A stretch of DNA of 64,000 nucleotides, taken from Pseudobacteriovorax antillogorgiicola. Its GTDB lineage: Bacteria > Bdellovibrionota_B > Oligoflexia > Oligoflexales > Oligoflexaceae. How positions within the stretch are numbered: position 1 is the stretch's first letter; every line of letters starts with the position of its first letter. The stretch spans positions 186,001 to 250,000 of the forward strand of contig NZ_FWZT01000002.1 of the NCBI RefSeq assembly GCF_900177345.1, in the 5' to 3' direction. Shown one piece after another: positions 52,415-62,107 of this stretch. The position numbers and the translations under genes are program-made. The notes beneath the pieces are model-generated. The model saw nothing but the letters and a program-made list of their open reading frames with translations. It searched no databases and was not told where the DNA came from.

Positions 52415-54247
52415 ATGTCCGACGATCATAACGAAGAAAACGAAAAGTCAGAGGGTCTTTCGGTGCCGAAGTGGACAAGTCTACCAACAGTAGACTTTCG
52501 TAGTCTTCAGCATAAGACGCTTGGCCAGATTCTCATCGAAACCGATCGGATCAATGAAAAGCAGTTGGTCGAAGCGCTAAATCACCAGCAAGAAGAGAAT
52601 AACTACCGGAAGCTCGGGGAAGTGCTTGTAGAGAAGGAGTATGTGAGCGAAGAGGAGATGCTTAAGGCATTGGCGCTACAGCTTGACCTCCCATATTACG
52701 ACCGACTTCCGATCAATGATATCGACCCTGCACTCGTTGATAGTATTCCAATTCAGTTTTGCCGGGATAATAAGATTCTGCCCATTGCTCGTGACGACTT
52801 CAATGTCACGGTTGTGGTGTCAGACCCACTGAATATTTATCCCCTGGATGATCTACGCCTGATCCTATCAACCAATATTAATATGATCGTTAGCCCTCCG
52901 GGTGTTATCGAGAATAGTATCAACCGTGTTTTTGAGCGAGCGAACGATGCCTCGCAAAAAGTGTTGGACGAACTAAATGTCGGAGAGATGGGGGCGGACG
53001 AGGATCTTGAAGAAACCCGTGACTTGCTTGAATCTACCGATGATGAAAAGCCGATCATCCGCTTGGTGAATAGTATCCTTGCCCGAGCTGTGAAAGAACG
53101 AGCTTCAGATATTCACATTGAGCCGTTGGAAAATGAAGTTTTGGTTCGTTTTAGAATTGACGGCATGTTGCAGGATAAAACGTCCATTCCAAAGCGTCAT
53201 GCGGGCTCCTTGGCTTCCCGTATTAAGATCATTGGTAAGCTTAATATTGCTGAGAAACGGGTTCCTCAGGATGGCCGGATTCCTATTAAAGTCGCTGGTA
53301 AGGATATCGACGTTCGTCTTTCAGTACTGCCGGTATCATTCGGCGAGCGGGTCGTGATGCGTCTTCTCGATAAGTCTGCTGGTGGTAAGCGACTCGATCA
53401 GATGGGCCTCGAAAACCAGATGTACAATCAGTTGTGTGACTTGGTTGAACAGAAACACGGTATCGTTCTTGTTACAGGGCCTACTGGTTCTGGTAAGAGT
53501 ACCTTGCTCTATGCATCGCTAATGCACATCAACACCACAGACATCAACATTCTTACAATCGAAGACCCGGTGGAATACCAGGTTTCTGGAATTGGTCAGA
53601 TCGAGGTAAAAGAAAAGATCGGGATGACCTTTGCTAGCGGTCTGCGGTCTATCCTTCGACAAGACCCCGATGTGATCATGATTGGTGAGATTCGAGACAG
53701 TGAAACGGCGAAGATCGCGGTACAAGCCTCGATCACTGGTCACTTAGTTTTGTCTACCGTCCATACCAATGATACGGCTTCCACAGTAACAAGATTCTTG
53801 GACTTCGGTGTTCAACCCTTCCAGCTGTCTTCGGCGGTGCTTGGGATCGTCGCGACCAGGCTTCTTAGAAAACTATGTGCTCATTGCCACGAAGCATACA
53901 CCCCCAGTGATGAAGAACTTCATATCCTTGGGGTCACCCGTGAAAGTATTGAAGGTAAAACCATCTACCGAGCCGGACCTGGTTGCGAAAAGTGCTTCGG
54001 CATTGGTTATTTTGGCCGAGTAGGTGTTTACGAGCTGCTACAGTTCGATGATGAAATTCGAAATTTGATCCTTAAGACACAAGATTCCAAGTCAATTAAG
54101 AAGCTTGCTGTAGAAAAGGGGATGGTAACTCTCCGTGATTCCGCTTTGCAAAAGGTGGTTAATGGAGAAACCTCGTTGGAAGAAGCGATTCGGAAAACTC
54201 AAGTGGACGATATTGAGATGGATGTCGGCGCAGAAAAGGGGTCCTAA
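52415..54247 (+). CDS. gspE: Type II secretion ATPase GspE
   Basis: 610 aa. N-terminal MshEN-like part (LGQILIETDRINEKQLVEAL), Walker A GPTGSGKST, Asp-box (LTIEDPVEYQ), Walker B (RQDPDVIMIGEIRDSETA), His-box (HLVLSTVHTND), and tetracysteine zinc motif CAHCHEAY ... CEKCFG. Drives pseudopilus assembly. 13 bp after gspD. Confidence 0.95.
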   Translation: MSDDHNEENEKSEGLSVPKWTSLPTVDFRSLQHKTLGQILIETDRINEKQLVEALNHQQEENNYRKLGEVLVEKEYVSEEEMLKALALQLDLPYYDRLPINDIDPALVDSIPIQFCRDNKILPIARDDFNVTVVVSDPLNIYPLDDLRLILSTNINMIVSPPGVIENSINRVFERANDASQKVLDELNVGEMGADEDLEETRDLLESTDDEKPIIRLVNSILARAVKERASDIHIEPLENEVLVRFRIDGMLQDKTSIPKRHAGSLASRIKIIGKLNIAEKRVPQDGRIPIKVAGKDIDVRLSVLPVSFGERVVMRLLDKSAGGKRLDQMGLENQMYNQLCDLVEQKHGIVLVTGPTGSGKSTLLYASLMHINTTDINILTIEDPVEYQVSGIGQIEVKEKIGMTFASGLRSILRQDPDVIMIGEIRDSETAKIAVQASITGHLVLSTVHTNDTASTVTRFLDFGVQPFQLSSAVLGIVATRLLRKLCAHCHEAYTPSDEELHILGVTRESIEGKTIYRAGPGCEKCFGIGYFGRVGVYELLQFDDEIRNLILKTQDSKSIKKLAVEKGMVTLRDSALQKVVNGETSLEEAIRKTQVDDIEMDVGAEKGS

Positions 54248-54250
54248 CTC

Positions 54251-55489
54251 ATGCCAATTTACTCTTACAAAGGATACGATGCGGGCACCGGTGCCAATCG
54301 CAAGGGTAAAGTGGATGCTGAGTCGGAAAGGGCCGCGAGGCAACATCTGCGACAGAAGCAGAAGATCATTGTCGCTGATATAAAAGAAGAAGGCCCTGCA
54401 AGCAGCTCTACCAAAAGCTCAGGCGGGAGCGCAAGCTTCAGTCTTTTTACTCCTCGGGTTAGTCTTGCAGAACTTTCAGTTATGGTCCGGCAGTTTGCGA
54501 CGCTCCAAGGTGCTCATGTGCCTCTCGATGAGAGCTTAAAGGCCCTTGTATCTCAGATGGAAAATCCCACTCTTCGGAGTACTCTTGCGGCGGTGAAGGA
54601 CAGTGTGTCCGAAGGTAAGTCCCTAGCCGACTCCTCGGCAGCCTACCCAGGAATCTTCAACAACCTATATGTAAACATGGTTAGAGCCGGTGAAACATCC
54701 GGAACCTTATCTACTGTGCTTTTGCGTTTGGCTGACTTTTTAGAATACCAAGTCACGATCCGGGGTAAAATCATGCAGGCCATGATGTATCCTACAATTA
54801 TGATCATTGCCTCACTTGCGATTGTTGGCTTCTTGGTAGTGTTTATTGTTCCCAAGCTTGCCAAGGTCTTTAGCAATATGAAGGTTGCAGTGCCGTGGTA
54901 TACCCAAGCTCTGATGGATTTCTCAGAGTTCATGCAGCTCTACTGGTATACCATCCCAGCTATGGCACTGGTGATATTCTTCACGTTTCGTGGCTGGAAA
55001 AGCAGTGAGAAGGGTGCGCGACAGTGGGACGTGGTTCAGATCAAAGCCCCGGTGGTGGGCTCTGTGATCCTGATGGTCGCCGTGTCTCGCTTTACGAAAA
55101 CATTATCGACCCTTCTGTCGTCAGGGGTTCCCATTATTCAAGCTTTGGATATCACCAAAAATGTCGTAAACAATAAGGTGCTATCTGAAGTGATTGAGCA
55201 GGCCAAGATTGAAGTTCAAGAAGGCAACAGCCTGGCAAGCTGTATCAACCGCAGTGGGGTTTTCCCAGGTCTAGTGACCCATATGATCGCAACCGGCGAG
55301 AAAACTGGCGAGCTAGAACAGATGTTGGCCCACGTAGCGAAGGCTTACGATGCGGAAGTTGAGCAGAAGATTGCCAAGATGATTACCTTGATCGAACCGA
55401 TTATGATGTTATTTTTGCTGGTAATCGCAGTGGTTGTAATTGGGGCCATGGTTATGCCAATGATGGATGTGATGAAGCAAGTGCGATAG
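54251..55489 (+). CDS. gspF: Type II secretion inner-membrane protein GspF
   Basis: 412 aa with two T2SF domains (VRQFATLQGAHVPLDESLKA and SRFTKTLSTLLSSGVPIIQAL) and three TM segments, including the final IMMLFLLVIAVVVIGAMVMPM. Platform protein contacting GspE and GspL. Confidence 0.94.
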   Translation: MPIYSYKGYDAGTGANRKGKVDAESERAARQHLRQKQKIIVADIKEEGPASSSTKSSGGSASFSLFTPRVSLAELSVMVRQFATLQGAHVPLDESLKALVSQMENPTLRSTLAAVKDSVSEGKSLADSSAAYPGIFNNLYVNMVRAGETSGTLSTVLLRLADFLEYQVTIRGKIMQAMMYPTIMIIASLAIVGFLVVFIVPKLAKVFSNMKVAVPWYTQALMDFSEFMQLYWYTIPAMALVIFFTFRGWKSSEKGARQWDVVQIKAPVVGSVILMVAVSRFTKTLSTLLSSGVPIIQALDITKNVVNNKVLSEVIEQAKIEVQEGNSLASCINRSGVFPGLVTHMIATGEKTGELEQMLAHVAKAYDAEVEQKIAKMITLIEPIMMLFLLVIAVVVIGAMVMPMMDVMKQVR

Positions 55490-55517
55490 AATATTCTTAT
55501 GACTAGTGACGAGGTGC

Positions 55518-55997
55518 ATGATGACGTTCAAGACGATTAAAAATTTGATGTTGAGACCCTTTGGTGATGAGGAGAGACGCTCAGAAATAGGTATGAGTAT
55601 CATTGAAATCCTCATCGTGATTGCCCTTATGGGTACTGTTATGGCGATCTTGGTGACCAACCTTACAGGACAGCAGGAAGAGGCACTTAAAGATGCCGCG
55701 CGTCTTGGAATGGGACAGATAGAAACCAATCTGCAGCTCTACAAGGTTCATAATTTCCGCTATCCGACAACCGAGCAAGGCTTGCGGGCGCTGGTGGAAA
55801 AGCCTTCCAATGCTAAGCGTTGGCGGGGGCCCTATATGGACGCCAATAAGATGAACGACCCCTGGGATAACGAGTATCAGTATGAGTCTGATGGCCGCTC
55901 GTTTAAGATTATCTCACCTGGGATCGATGGCGTTGTCGGCAGTGAAGATGACATTGTTTATCCTGAAGAGGCAGGCGGTGATACGGGTGAGGGTTAA
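55518..55997 (+). CDS. gspG: Major pseudopilin GspG
   Basis: 159 aa from the ATG at 55518 (GAGG upstream). Prepilin site SEIG/MSIIEILIVIALMGTVM with Glu at +5; then the GspG pattern YKVHNFRYPTTEQGLRALV, KRWRGPYM, and the C-terminal DPWDNEYQY...SPGIDG with calcium-binding-site acids. Met rather than Phe at +1. Forms the pseudopilus shaft. Confidence 0.93.
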   Translation: MMTFKTIKNLMLRPFGDEERRSEIGMSIIEILIVIALMGTVMAILVTNLTGQQEEALKDAARLGMGQIETNLQLYKVHNFRYPTTEQGLRALVEKPSNAKRWRGPYMDANKMNDPWDNEYQYESDGRSFKIISPGIDGVVGSEDDIVYPEEAGGDTGEG

Positions 55998-56106
55998 TCC
56001 CTCCTCTCGCAGGCTCGCCCCCTTGTTCTCCCTTCCCCTCGACCTTAATGGGATCTCATGTTCCCTTTGTCAAACTCAGTCAGAGAAAGGTCTTAAGGAG
56101 GATTCA

Positions 56107-56898
56107 TTGCGACAGCAGCCTTTAGATCGGCGCACTCTTAGGGGGAGTGCCGGTTTCAGTTTGATCGAAGTGATACTCGTGATTGCTGTTGTAGGCTCGG
56201 TATTTGTTATGGTCCTACCGAACCTTGGTGTGATCGGTACCACGGAAGCTGCAGGTAAGTTAAGTACCCTGTCTGGAGACATTCGTTCGGCGTTTGATTT
56301 GGCCGTGCTCAATCGTAAGCCCTATCGTATGGTATTTGAGTTTAACTCAGGCGATTATTACTTAGAAACAACCGATCGAACTGACTTTAAAATCATGCCG
56401 GAATCTCTTGAACGCGAGCTTACCGAGGACGACCTTCGGCAGCGAGAAGAAGAGTTCAATGAGCTTTACGAGGAGTATAAGGAGCTGGCTGGCAAGGAAG
56501 TGGAAGATGAAGAAGGCGAAACGATGATTCCTCCCACATCGCCAGTTCTGAAGGCCTTCGATCAGCTTAAGCCCCCCAAGTGGACGAGAGTGAACGATAT
56601 CGAGTGGATCGGTCGGTCCCTGGGCCCATATTACGCGATCCAAGATATGCAGACTGAGCACCACGCTCGCTTAATACGCTTGCAGGAGTACGAAGACCAA
56701 GCTGTGGCTTATCTTTACTTTTTCCCCCATGGTTATGTGGAGCGTGCCGTCATTCATATTGGTGCCAAACTGGATGACTATGAAATTGATCCAGAGGAAA
56801 TTCCCTATACTGTGACAACTCGTCCGTACGAGGGCTTGGCCGATGTTCAGTCAGGCTATATTGAAGTCAACATTTTTGAAGATCGGGAACGTCGCTAA
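56107..56898 (+). CDS. gspH: Minor pseudopilin GspH-like
   Basis: 263 aa from a TTG start at 56107 with AAGGAGG five bases upstream, a strong site that sets this start; an ORF ATG much earlier lies inside gspG. Prepilin motif GSAG/FSLIEVILVIAVVGSVFV. GspH-type body (LSGDIRSAFDLAVLNRKPYRMVF). Longer than usual, with an acidic helical insert (about 100 residues) around EEEFNELYEEYKELAGKEV. Confidence 0.82.
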   Translation: MRQQPLDRRTLRGSAGFSLIEVILVIAVVGSVFVMVLPNLGVIGTTEAAGKLSTLSGDIRSAFDLAVLNRKPYRMVFEFNSGDYYLETTDRTDFKIMPESLERELTEDDLRQREEEFNELYEEYKELAGKEVEDEEGETMIPPTSPVLKAFDQLKPPKWTRVNDIEWIGRSLGPYYAIQDMQTEHHARLIRLQEYEDQAVAYLYFFPHGYVERAVIHIGAKLDDYEIDPEEIPYTVTTRPYEGLADVQSGYIEVNIFEDRERR

Positions 56899-56899
56899 G

Positions 56900-57685
56900 A
56901 TGCTTTGGAAGCGAAAATATCGAGACATGTTTCAAAGACGATCGTTCTTTCCCAGCGATAAAAAAATTCCGGGCAAAGACACCGAGCGAAGCTTTACTAT
57001 CATCGAGACTCTCGCTGCTCTTGCCATTTTGCTACCTGTGGTCATTGAAACGGTTTCGACCCAAGGCAGTATCATCAATAACAATCTATACATGCGGAGA
57101 ATGACTGAAGCGACCTGGTTGGCGAAGCGCATCATGTCGCAGGTCGAGTATAACTATCAGGTCTATGAGTTTAAGGATATTGACGGTGACTACGAGGGTG
57201 AGTTTAAGCTCGACCCAGAGGAGTCTGAATTCGACTATACCTTTAAGGTTAGTATCCAAGAGTGGAAGCTGCCGCTCTTCGACCTTCTTTTGCAAGGCGG
57301 GCCGAAAAACCCCGAGGAAGAGACGGACGTGACAGCCCCAAGTGAACCTTCGGGGGGAGCCCTCGCAGGGATTCCTGGCATTCAGCAGGTGATCGATTCT
57401 CTTTTCGATGGTCATATCTTGAAAATTGCCAATGTTGAGGTGTTTTGGCCTGAGGGAGCGCGGCGCGATAGCATCAATCTCACCATGTTGCTTACGAACC
57501 AGAAAGCGTTGGATGCTTATGTTGTGAGTAAGAAGAAGGTGATGAAGCAGATGCTAGATGATGTTGAAAACTCCATCGATCCGCCACCTAAAAATAACAA
57601 CAATAATAATAGCAATAACAATAATTCGAATAATAACTCTGGTAACAATAATTCAGGCTCTCAAGGTTCTACCAATTCGGAATAG
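56900..57685 (+). CDS. gspI: Minor pseudopilin GspI-like, Asn-rich tail
   Basis: 261 aa from the ATG at 56900, two bases past the gspH stop. N-terminal helix FTIIETLAALAILLPVVIE with Glu at +5 matches a prepilin, but the residue before Phe is Ser (ERS/F) where Gly is expected. The body is acidic; the C-terminal 35 residues are almost only Asn, Ser and Gly, coded by AAT/AAC repeats. Identity as GspI is by position and length of the hydrophobic helix. Confidence 0.7.
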   Translation: MLWKRKYRDMFQRRSFFPSDKKIPGKDTERSFTIIETLAALAILLPVVIETVSTQGSIINNNLYMRRMTEATWLAKRIMSQVEYNYQVYEFKDIDGDYEGEFKLDPEESEFDYTFKVSIQEWKLPLFDLLLQGGPKNPEEETDVTAPSEPSGGALAGIPGIQQVIDSLFDGHILKIANVEVFWPEGARRDSINLTMLLTNQKALDAYVVSKKKVMKQMLDDVENSIDPPPKNNNNNNSNNNNSNNNSGNNNSGSQGSTNSE

Positions 57686-57709
57686 CTAAGAGCTGCAGCT
57701 GAGACGAAC

Positions 57710-58474
57710 GTGATAAACATTGAACTAAAAAGGATACGCTATCGATCTGAGGAAGGTATGACCTTCCTAGAGGTGATCTTTGCCATAATGATTCTTCTCG
57801 TCTTATCCATTACGGCAGCCACCTTGATGCGTACAGGAGTTGATCTTCAACTGTCCTTATCTGAGCAGGCACGGGTATCTCATCGGCTGGCGGTAGCTAT
57901 GAAAAGACTCACCAACGACCTGCAGCATGCCTATATGATAGAGCGTCAGCGACCTGAATACCTCTACACCACAAGAAAGATGAAGACCCACTTTGAAGTG
58001 AAGACAAGGGGCAATAATGCAACGGTGATGCTGACCACTATGAACAACAAACCGATGGTGGCAAACTCTCCCGAAGCGGATCAAACCTTCGTGGTCTATA
58101 AGATTGAACAGGACACAGACACTGGCATGAGCAACTTATATCGTGGCCAAACAAAGTACATTCCCGAAGACTTTCGCGAGAATGATGTGCCGATGGAAGT
58201 TTTAGCGAAGAACGTACGATCGCTCAGAGTTCGTCCCTGGGATGGAACCGATTGGAAAGATGAGTGGAATAGCAGCAAATCTGAGTGGCGCGATCTCTTG
58301 CCTTACATGGTGCAGATCGAGATCGAAGCCTACGAAGTCGATCCACTTGAGGGAGAGCGTTTTGAAGAGGCTGATCAGCCTTACTCTACCATGAGGACAG
58401 TGGTATATATACCTCGTTCATGGGGCTCAAGTCAGAAGAAGCAACCGTCATCCCAACCCCCAAAGTATCAGTGA
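57710..58474 (+). CDS. gspJ: Minor pseudopilin GspJ-like
   Basis: 254 aa, GTG start. Prepilin site EEG/MTFLEVIFAIMILLVLSI; GspJ-like body with RLAVAMKRLTNDLQHAY. Order after gspI and before gspK supports the name. C-terminal tail is Ser/Gln/Pro-rich. Confidence 0.82.
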   Translation: MINIELKRIRYRSEEGMTFLEVIFAIMILLVLSITAATLMRTGVDLQLSLSEQARVSHRLAVAMKRLTNDLQHAYMIERQRPEYLYTTRKMKTHFEVKTRGNNATVMLTTMNNKPMVANSPEADQTFVVYKIEQDTDTGMSNLYRGQTKYIPEDFRENDVPMEVLAKNVRSLRVRPWDGTDWKDEWNSSKSEWRDLLPYMVQIEIEAYEVDPLEGERFEEADQPYSTMRTVVYIPRSWGSSQKKQPSSQPPKYQ

Positions 58475-58484
58475 AGGTGCGAGG

Positions 58485-59705
58485 ATGAAAAAGCCAAGCC
58501 ATAAGAAAGTCAAATTTGTTCTCGGGTTTCCAGTGGAAACCGAGGATGGTAGTACCGGTAAGCCGCTCACTAACCGCGGTGTGGCTCTGCTCATAGCGAT
58601 GTTTGTTACTGCCATGGCCATGCTGTTTTTGGCTGAAATGAAGCTAAGTTCGTCCGTATCCAATCAGCTGTCTTTAGGCCATCATCTAAATGTTAAGGGT
58701 GAATACATCGCCAAAAGTGGTGTCAATCTAGCTAAGATGCTGCTTACAGCAGACTTAGCCATCGACCTGAGCCTTCGCGAGGTGCAGGGCAAGAATTTCA
58801 CCCCAGCAGATGGCCCCGAGGATATGTGGGCCATGCTCAATGGTTTGCCAATTGGCGGTGAAACCTTGGAGATGGTGAGTTCCATGCAAGAGAGCTTCGA
58901 TCTTTCAGCGATCAACGACAGTGATGTTTTGGATCAGTTGAAATTATTCGATGGTGCCTTTGTACTTGAAGTTCATGACGAGACTTCAAAGATCAATGTC
59001 AACACCTGTGGTATCGGTCGTGGAGACAAGTGCATGGATCTTCTGCGAAAGCTGATGAGCTGTCCTGCTGAAAGGGAGTACTTAGAACGAAAGAAAGTAA
59101 ATCCCCAAGAAATTATTTCTTTGATCCGTGACTGGGTCGACGACAACGATCGTCCCGATGAAAATGCGTTCTACAGTTCCGAAGACGATCCCTATGCGGA
59201 ACGAGGGGGGGATCAGTTTCCGAAAAATGCTCGTTTTGACTCCCTTGAGGAACTGAAGTTGATCCCAGGGTGGGATGACGAAATGCACAAGATATTCTCA
59301 CCCTTTTTGACTGTTTATCCTATTCCTACAGATACCATTAAAGATAAGTGGCGAATCAATTTCAACACGGCTGATCGAGCCTTTTTGGGATGTTTACTGC
59401 CGAAAGCGAATCAGGAGTGTGCTGAAACTTCGGCGCGTTATGTGAACAAACGCGACGAGTTTGGTAGTGTTTCCGGGGCCCAGGCCCTGAAGTCGACCCT
59501 GAATCAGCAGTTTTGTACAAGTTCGACCGACGATGTCAAAAGATTTGGCTATCGTTCTGATGTCTATCGCATTAAAGTCACGGGTCAGGTGGAAGACCAA
59601 GCTCGCACCCTGGAGGTTGTTATGCAACGCGGTGTGCCAGATGAGTTTGACGAAAAGAAGGGCTTTCGGGGCGCTTATAAGTTTCTTTACTGGAAAATGC
59701 TATAA
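58485..59705 (+). CDS. gspK: Minor pseudopilin GspK
   Basis: 406 aa. Prepilin-like NRG/VALLIAMFVTAMAMLFLAE, then the GspK body with LIRDWVDDNDRPD, the calcium-site-like acidic motifs, and FDSLEELKLIPGWDDE. An extra N-terminal leader of about 30 residues precedes the cleavage site. Caps the pseudopilus. Confidence 0.88.
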   Translation: MKKPSHKKVKFVLGFPVETEDGSTGKPLTNRGVALLIAMFVTAMAMLFLAEMKLSSSVSNQLSLGHHLNVKGEYIAKSGVNLAKMLLTADLAIDLSLREVQGKNFTPADGPEDMWAMLNGLPIGGETLEMVSSMQESFDLSAINDSDVLDQLKLFDGAFVLEVHDETSKINVNTCGIGRGDKCMDLLRKLMSCPAEREYLERKKVNPQEIISLIRDWVDDNDRPDENAFYSSEDDPYAERGGDQFPKNARFDSLEELKLIPGWDDEMHKIFSPFLTVYPIPTDTIKDKWRINFNTADRAFLGCLLPKANQECAETSARYVNKRDEFGSVSGAQALKSTLNQQFCTSSTDDVKRFGYRSDVYRIKVTGQVEDQARTLEVVMQRGVPDEFDEKKGFRGAYKFLYWKML

Positions 59706-59796
59706 TAGCGTAGAGTTCGTCAGGCTTTGCTTGGTGCTGCCAAGGGTCGAGATAAAACTTTAGGATCACTAGGTATATGAAGGGGATTGGTTCTCC

Positions 59797-61446
59797 ATGC
59801 AAAAAGTAATTGGACTTGATATTGGTAGCTATTCGATCAAAGCAGTCGAAATTGTTAATACCTTTAAGTCTTACGAAATCACGAATTTTTACGAGACCGT
59901 GATCCCCAATCTTGAAGGGGTTCCGCTCGATGCCGTCGTTCCGGTGTGTATGGAGCAGCTTTTTAAAGAGCATCACCTCCAAGCAGACCGCATTATCACG
60001 GCTATGCCAGGGCAATTCATCTCGTCGAGGGTCTTGCCATTTAATTTCTCAGATCCGCGCAAGATTGAAGCGAGCATTGCTGTCGAGCTAGAAGACCACG
60101 TGCCATTTAACATGGATGATATGGTTCTGGATCACCAAATTCTGGGCGCTCACGGTGGTCAAACAATGGCTCTCGCGGTTATGACCAGAAAGGCGTTTCT
60201 TAAAAACTTTCTGGATCTTCTAAGCCGTATCAATATCGATCCTAAATTGATCGACGTAGATTCGCTAGCCTTCTACAATCTTAGCTCCAATCTCAATATG
60301 GAAGATGAGGAATGCTATGCTCTGGTTGATGTTGGCAACGAGAAGACGTCTGTCTGCATTATCCAAAACAACGTTCTAAAGATGTTCCGTTCTATCAACT
60401 TGGGTGGTCGCTACATCACTGACTTCCTGGCTCGTGATCTGGAAACCAACTTCCACGAGGCCCAACGAATCAAGCATCGGGTCAGCCGAGTGATGTACTC
60501 TGGTGATATGGGGGATCAGCTTGATGGCCACGAACGGATGGTTGCTGAACGAACGACACTTGCAGCCAATGCCATTGTCAAGGAGCTTGGACGAACATTC
60601 TACGCCTTTAAAACTTGGGATAAGCATCCTTTGTCGCGGATCATCGTTTCAGGGGGCACATCGAAACTACAGAACTTTGATAAGTTTTTATCGGAGCAAC
60701 TCGAAGTGCCTGTGGAGCGATTTAACCTGGCGAACACCGATCTTATCGTCAATCCTGAGCTAGAGAGCGATCAGGAATCATTGCTGCAGAGTTTGGCCAT
60801 TGGTCTGCGTGCTGTGACGAATATGAAGAAACACTCGCAGATTAACCTTCGCCGCGGTGAGTTTGCCTATGTGCAGAACTACGAGTCCATGCTTCGCGGA
60901 GCGACCATGGCCTTCAAGGTTTTGGTGGCCCTGTTCTGTGTTTTGATTGTTTCTTACGCTTTGAAGTACTACTTCTATCAGAGTCAGATCAACGAGATCA
61001 CGGAACAGTATAAGAAAGAGTTTACCACTAAATTCCCAGATCAAAAGCGCCGTTTTAATAACAGCAAGACCACATTTGCCAAGCTCAGAAAAGACGCAGA
61101 GCGAAAGCTTAACGACAGCATCATGGAAAAGCAGCAAGCGATCTCTGAGTTCCGCTTGGCAAACAGCGAAAGTGGAGCGTTGCGAGTGCTACGTGATATC
61201 TCCAATGCCATCCCTAAAGATGTGAAGATTGATGTCACTAGTTTTGAATTTAAAACGGTTAGCCCCGGTAGCGGTAAACTCATCCTGAAAGCCGAGACGG
61301 ATAATTTCTCCTCCCAGTCTTCGATTTTGGAAGCGCTTAATAAAGTGAATGTTCTGAGCAACGTTGAGGAAAAGCAATCTGGCCGAAAACCGGGGTCTAC
61401 CGAAATAATAGAGTTTACCGTTCATGCAAACTATGAGGCGATCTAG
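59797..61446 (+). CDS. gspL: GspL/PilM-like type II secretion protein
   Basis: 549 aa. N-terminal actin-like PilM/GspL domain (VIGLDIGSYSIKAVEIV, PFNMDDMVLDHQIL, VDVGNEKTSVCIIQ, SGGTSKLQNFDKFL), then one TM helix (VLVALFCVLIVSYALKYYFY) and a periplasmic coiled/ferredoxin-like part. The PilM-like N-terminus joined to a PilN-like end is typical of this delta-like lineage. 91 bp after gspK. Confidence 0.88.
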   Translation: MQKVIGLDIGSYSIKAVEIVNTFKSYEITNFYETVIPNLEGVPLDAVVPVCMEQLFKEHHLQADRIITAMPGQFISSRVLPFNFSDPRKIEASIAVELEDHVPFNMDDMVLDHQILGAHGGQTMALAVMTRKAFLKNFLDLLSRINIDPKLIDVDSLAFYNLSSNLNMEDEECYALVDVGNEKTSVCIIQNNVLKMFRSINLGGRYITDFLARDLETNFHEAQRIKHRVSRVMYSGDMGDQLDGHERMVAERTTLAANAIVKELGRTFYAFKTWDKHPLSRIIVSGGTSKLQNFDKFLSEQLEVPVERFNLANTDLIVNPELESDQESLLQSLAIGLRAVTNMKKHSQINLRRGEFAYVQNYESMLRGATMAFKVLVALFCVLIVSYALKYYFYQSQINEITEQYKKEFTTKFPDQKRRFNNSKTTFAKLRKDAERKLNDSIMEKQQAISEFRLANSESGALRVLRDISNAIPKDVKIDVTSFEFKTVSPGSGKLILKAETDNFSSQSSILEALNKVNVLSNVEEKQSGRKPGSTEIIEFTVHANYEAI

Positions 61447-62102
61447 TGAGCACTTTAAGTAATGTAAATGATCAAATCGTTTCAGGGGTGACTCGTGTCG
61501 TTGATTTGTTGAAACGTCGCCTCTTGGGCTCGAATAATGAGCGCCTAGACTTTATTATGGACAGTTTCTACAAGCTGTCCCCAACCCATCAAACCGCTGT
61601 GCTAGTTGGTGGTTTTGGTGGGGTTATCGTTCTTGTTTTCGGATTTTTTGCTTTCTACTTCGCTCAAGTAAGTTCTTTGGAACGCAGTTTGGATGATAGT
61701 TTTGATGCCTTGCAGGAAATGAGAGCCTTGAGTCAGAAGTACGATTATGAAGATAAGCGTTTCAAAGAGTTGGTTCAGATCATTAATCGAGGCGGCAGGG
61801 GCTTTAGACCCAAGCCGTTCTTTGAAAGTAAGGCGAACCAAGCGGGGATTGCGATCACAGACCTTCGCTCAAATGAGGAAGAGATCCCAGTAGAAAGTCC
61901 TTTGTCGGCTCAATTCAAGCATATCACTGTGGAATTTAAGTTGCCGAAGGTTTCTGTGCCGAGGCTACTTAAGTTTATGAGCGAGATCGAGAAGTCTGGC
62001 AAGAATATGAACATTCATAATTTAACTGTGCGCACGCGGTACGGAGATCGCTTGTATTTTGAAACTTCGGCCAAAGTCATCGGCTATAAGGTAGGGAGAT
62101 AG
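61446..62102 (+). CDS. gspM: GspM-like type II secretion protein
   Basis: 218 aa, GTG start overlapping the gspL stop by one base. Single TM helix (AVLVGGFGGVIVLVFGFFAFYF), then a coiled and ferredoxin-like periplasmic part (FKLPKVSVPRLLKFMSEIEK). Name from position and architecture. Confidence 0.8.
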   Translation: MSTLSNVNDQIVSGVTRVVDLLKRRLLGSNNERLDFIMDSFYKLSPTHQTAVLVGGFGGVIVLVFGFFAFYFAQVSSLERSLDDSFDALQEMRALSQKYDYEDKRFKELVQIINRGGRGFRPKPFFESKANQAGIAITDLRSNEEEIPVESPLSAQFKHITVEFKLPKVSVPRLLKFMSEIEKSGKNMNIHNLTVRTRYGDRLYFETSAKVIGYKVGR

Positions 62103-62107
62103 GCCTA

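Noticed and set aside
55882-56106. 75-codon extension at the start of the gspH frame
   Set aside because: It runs inside gspG and the intergenic gap without a ribosome-binding site, while AAGGAGG directly precedes the TTG at 56107.
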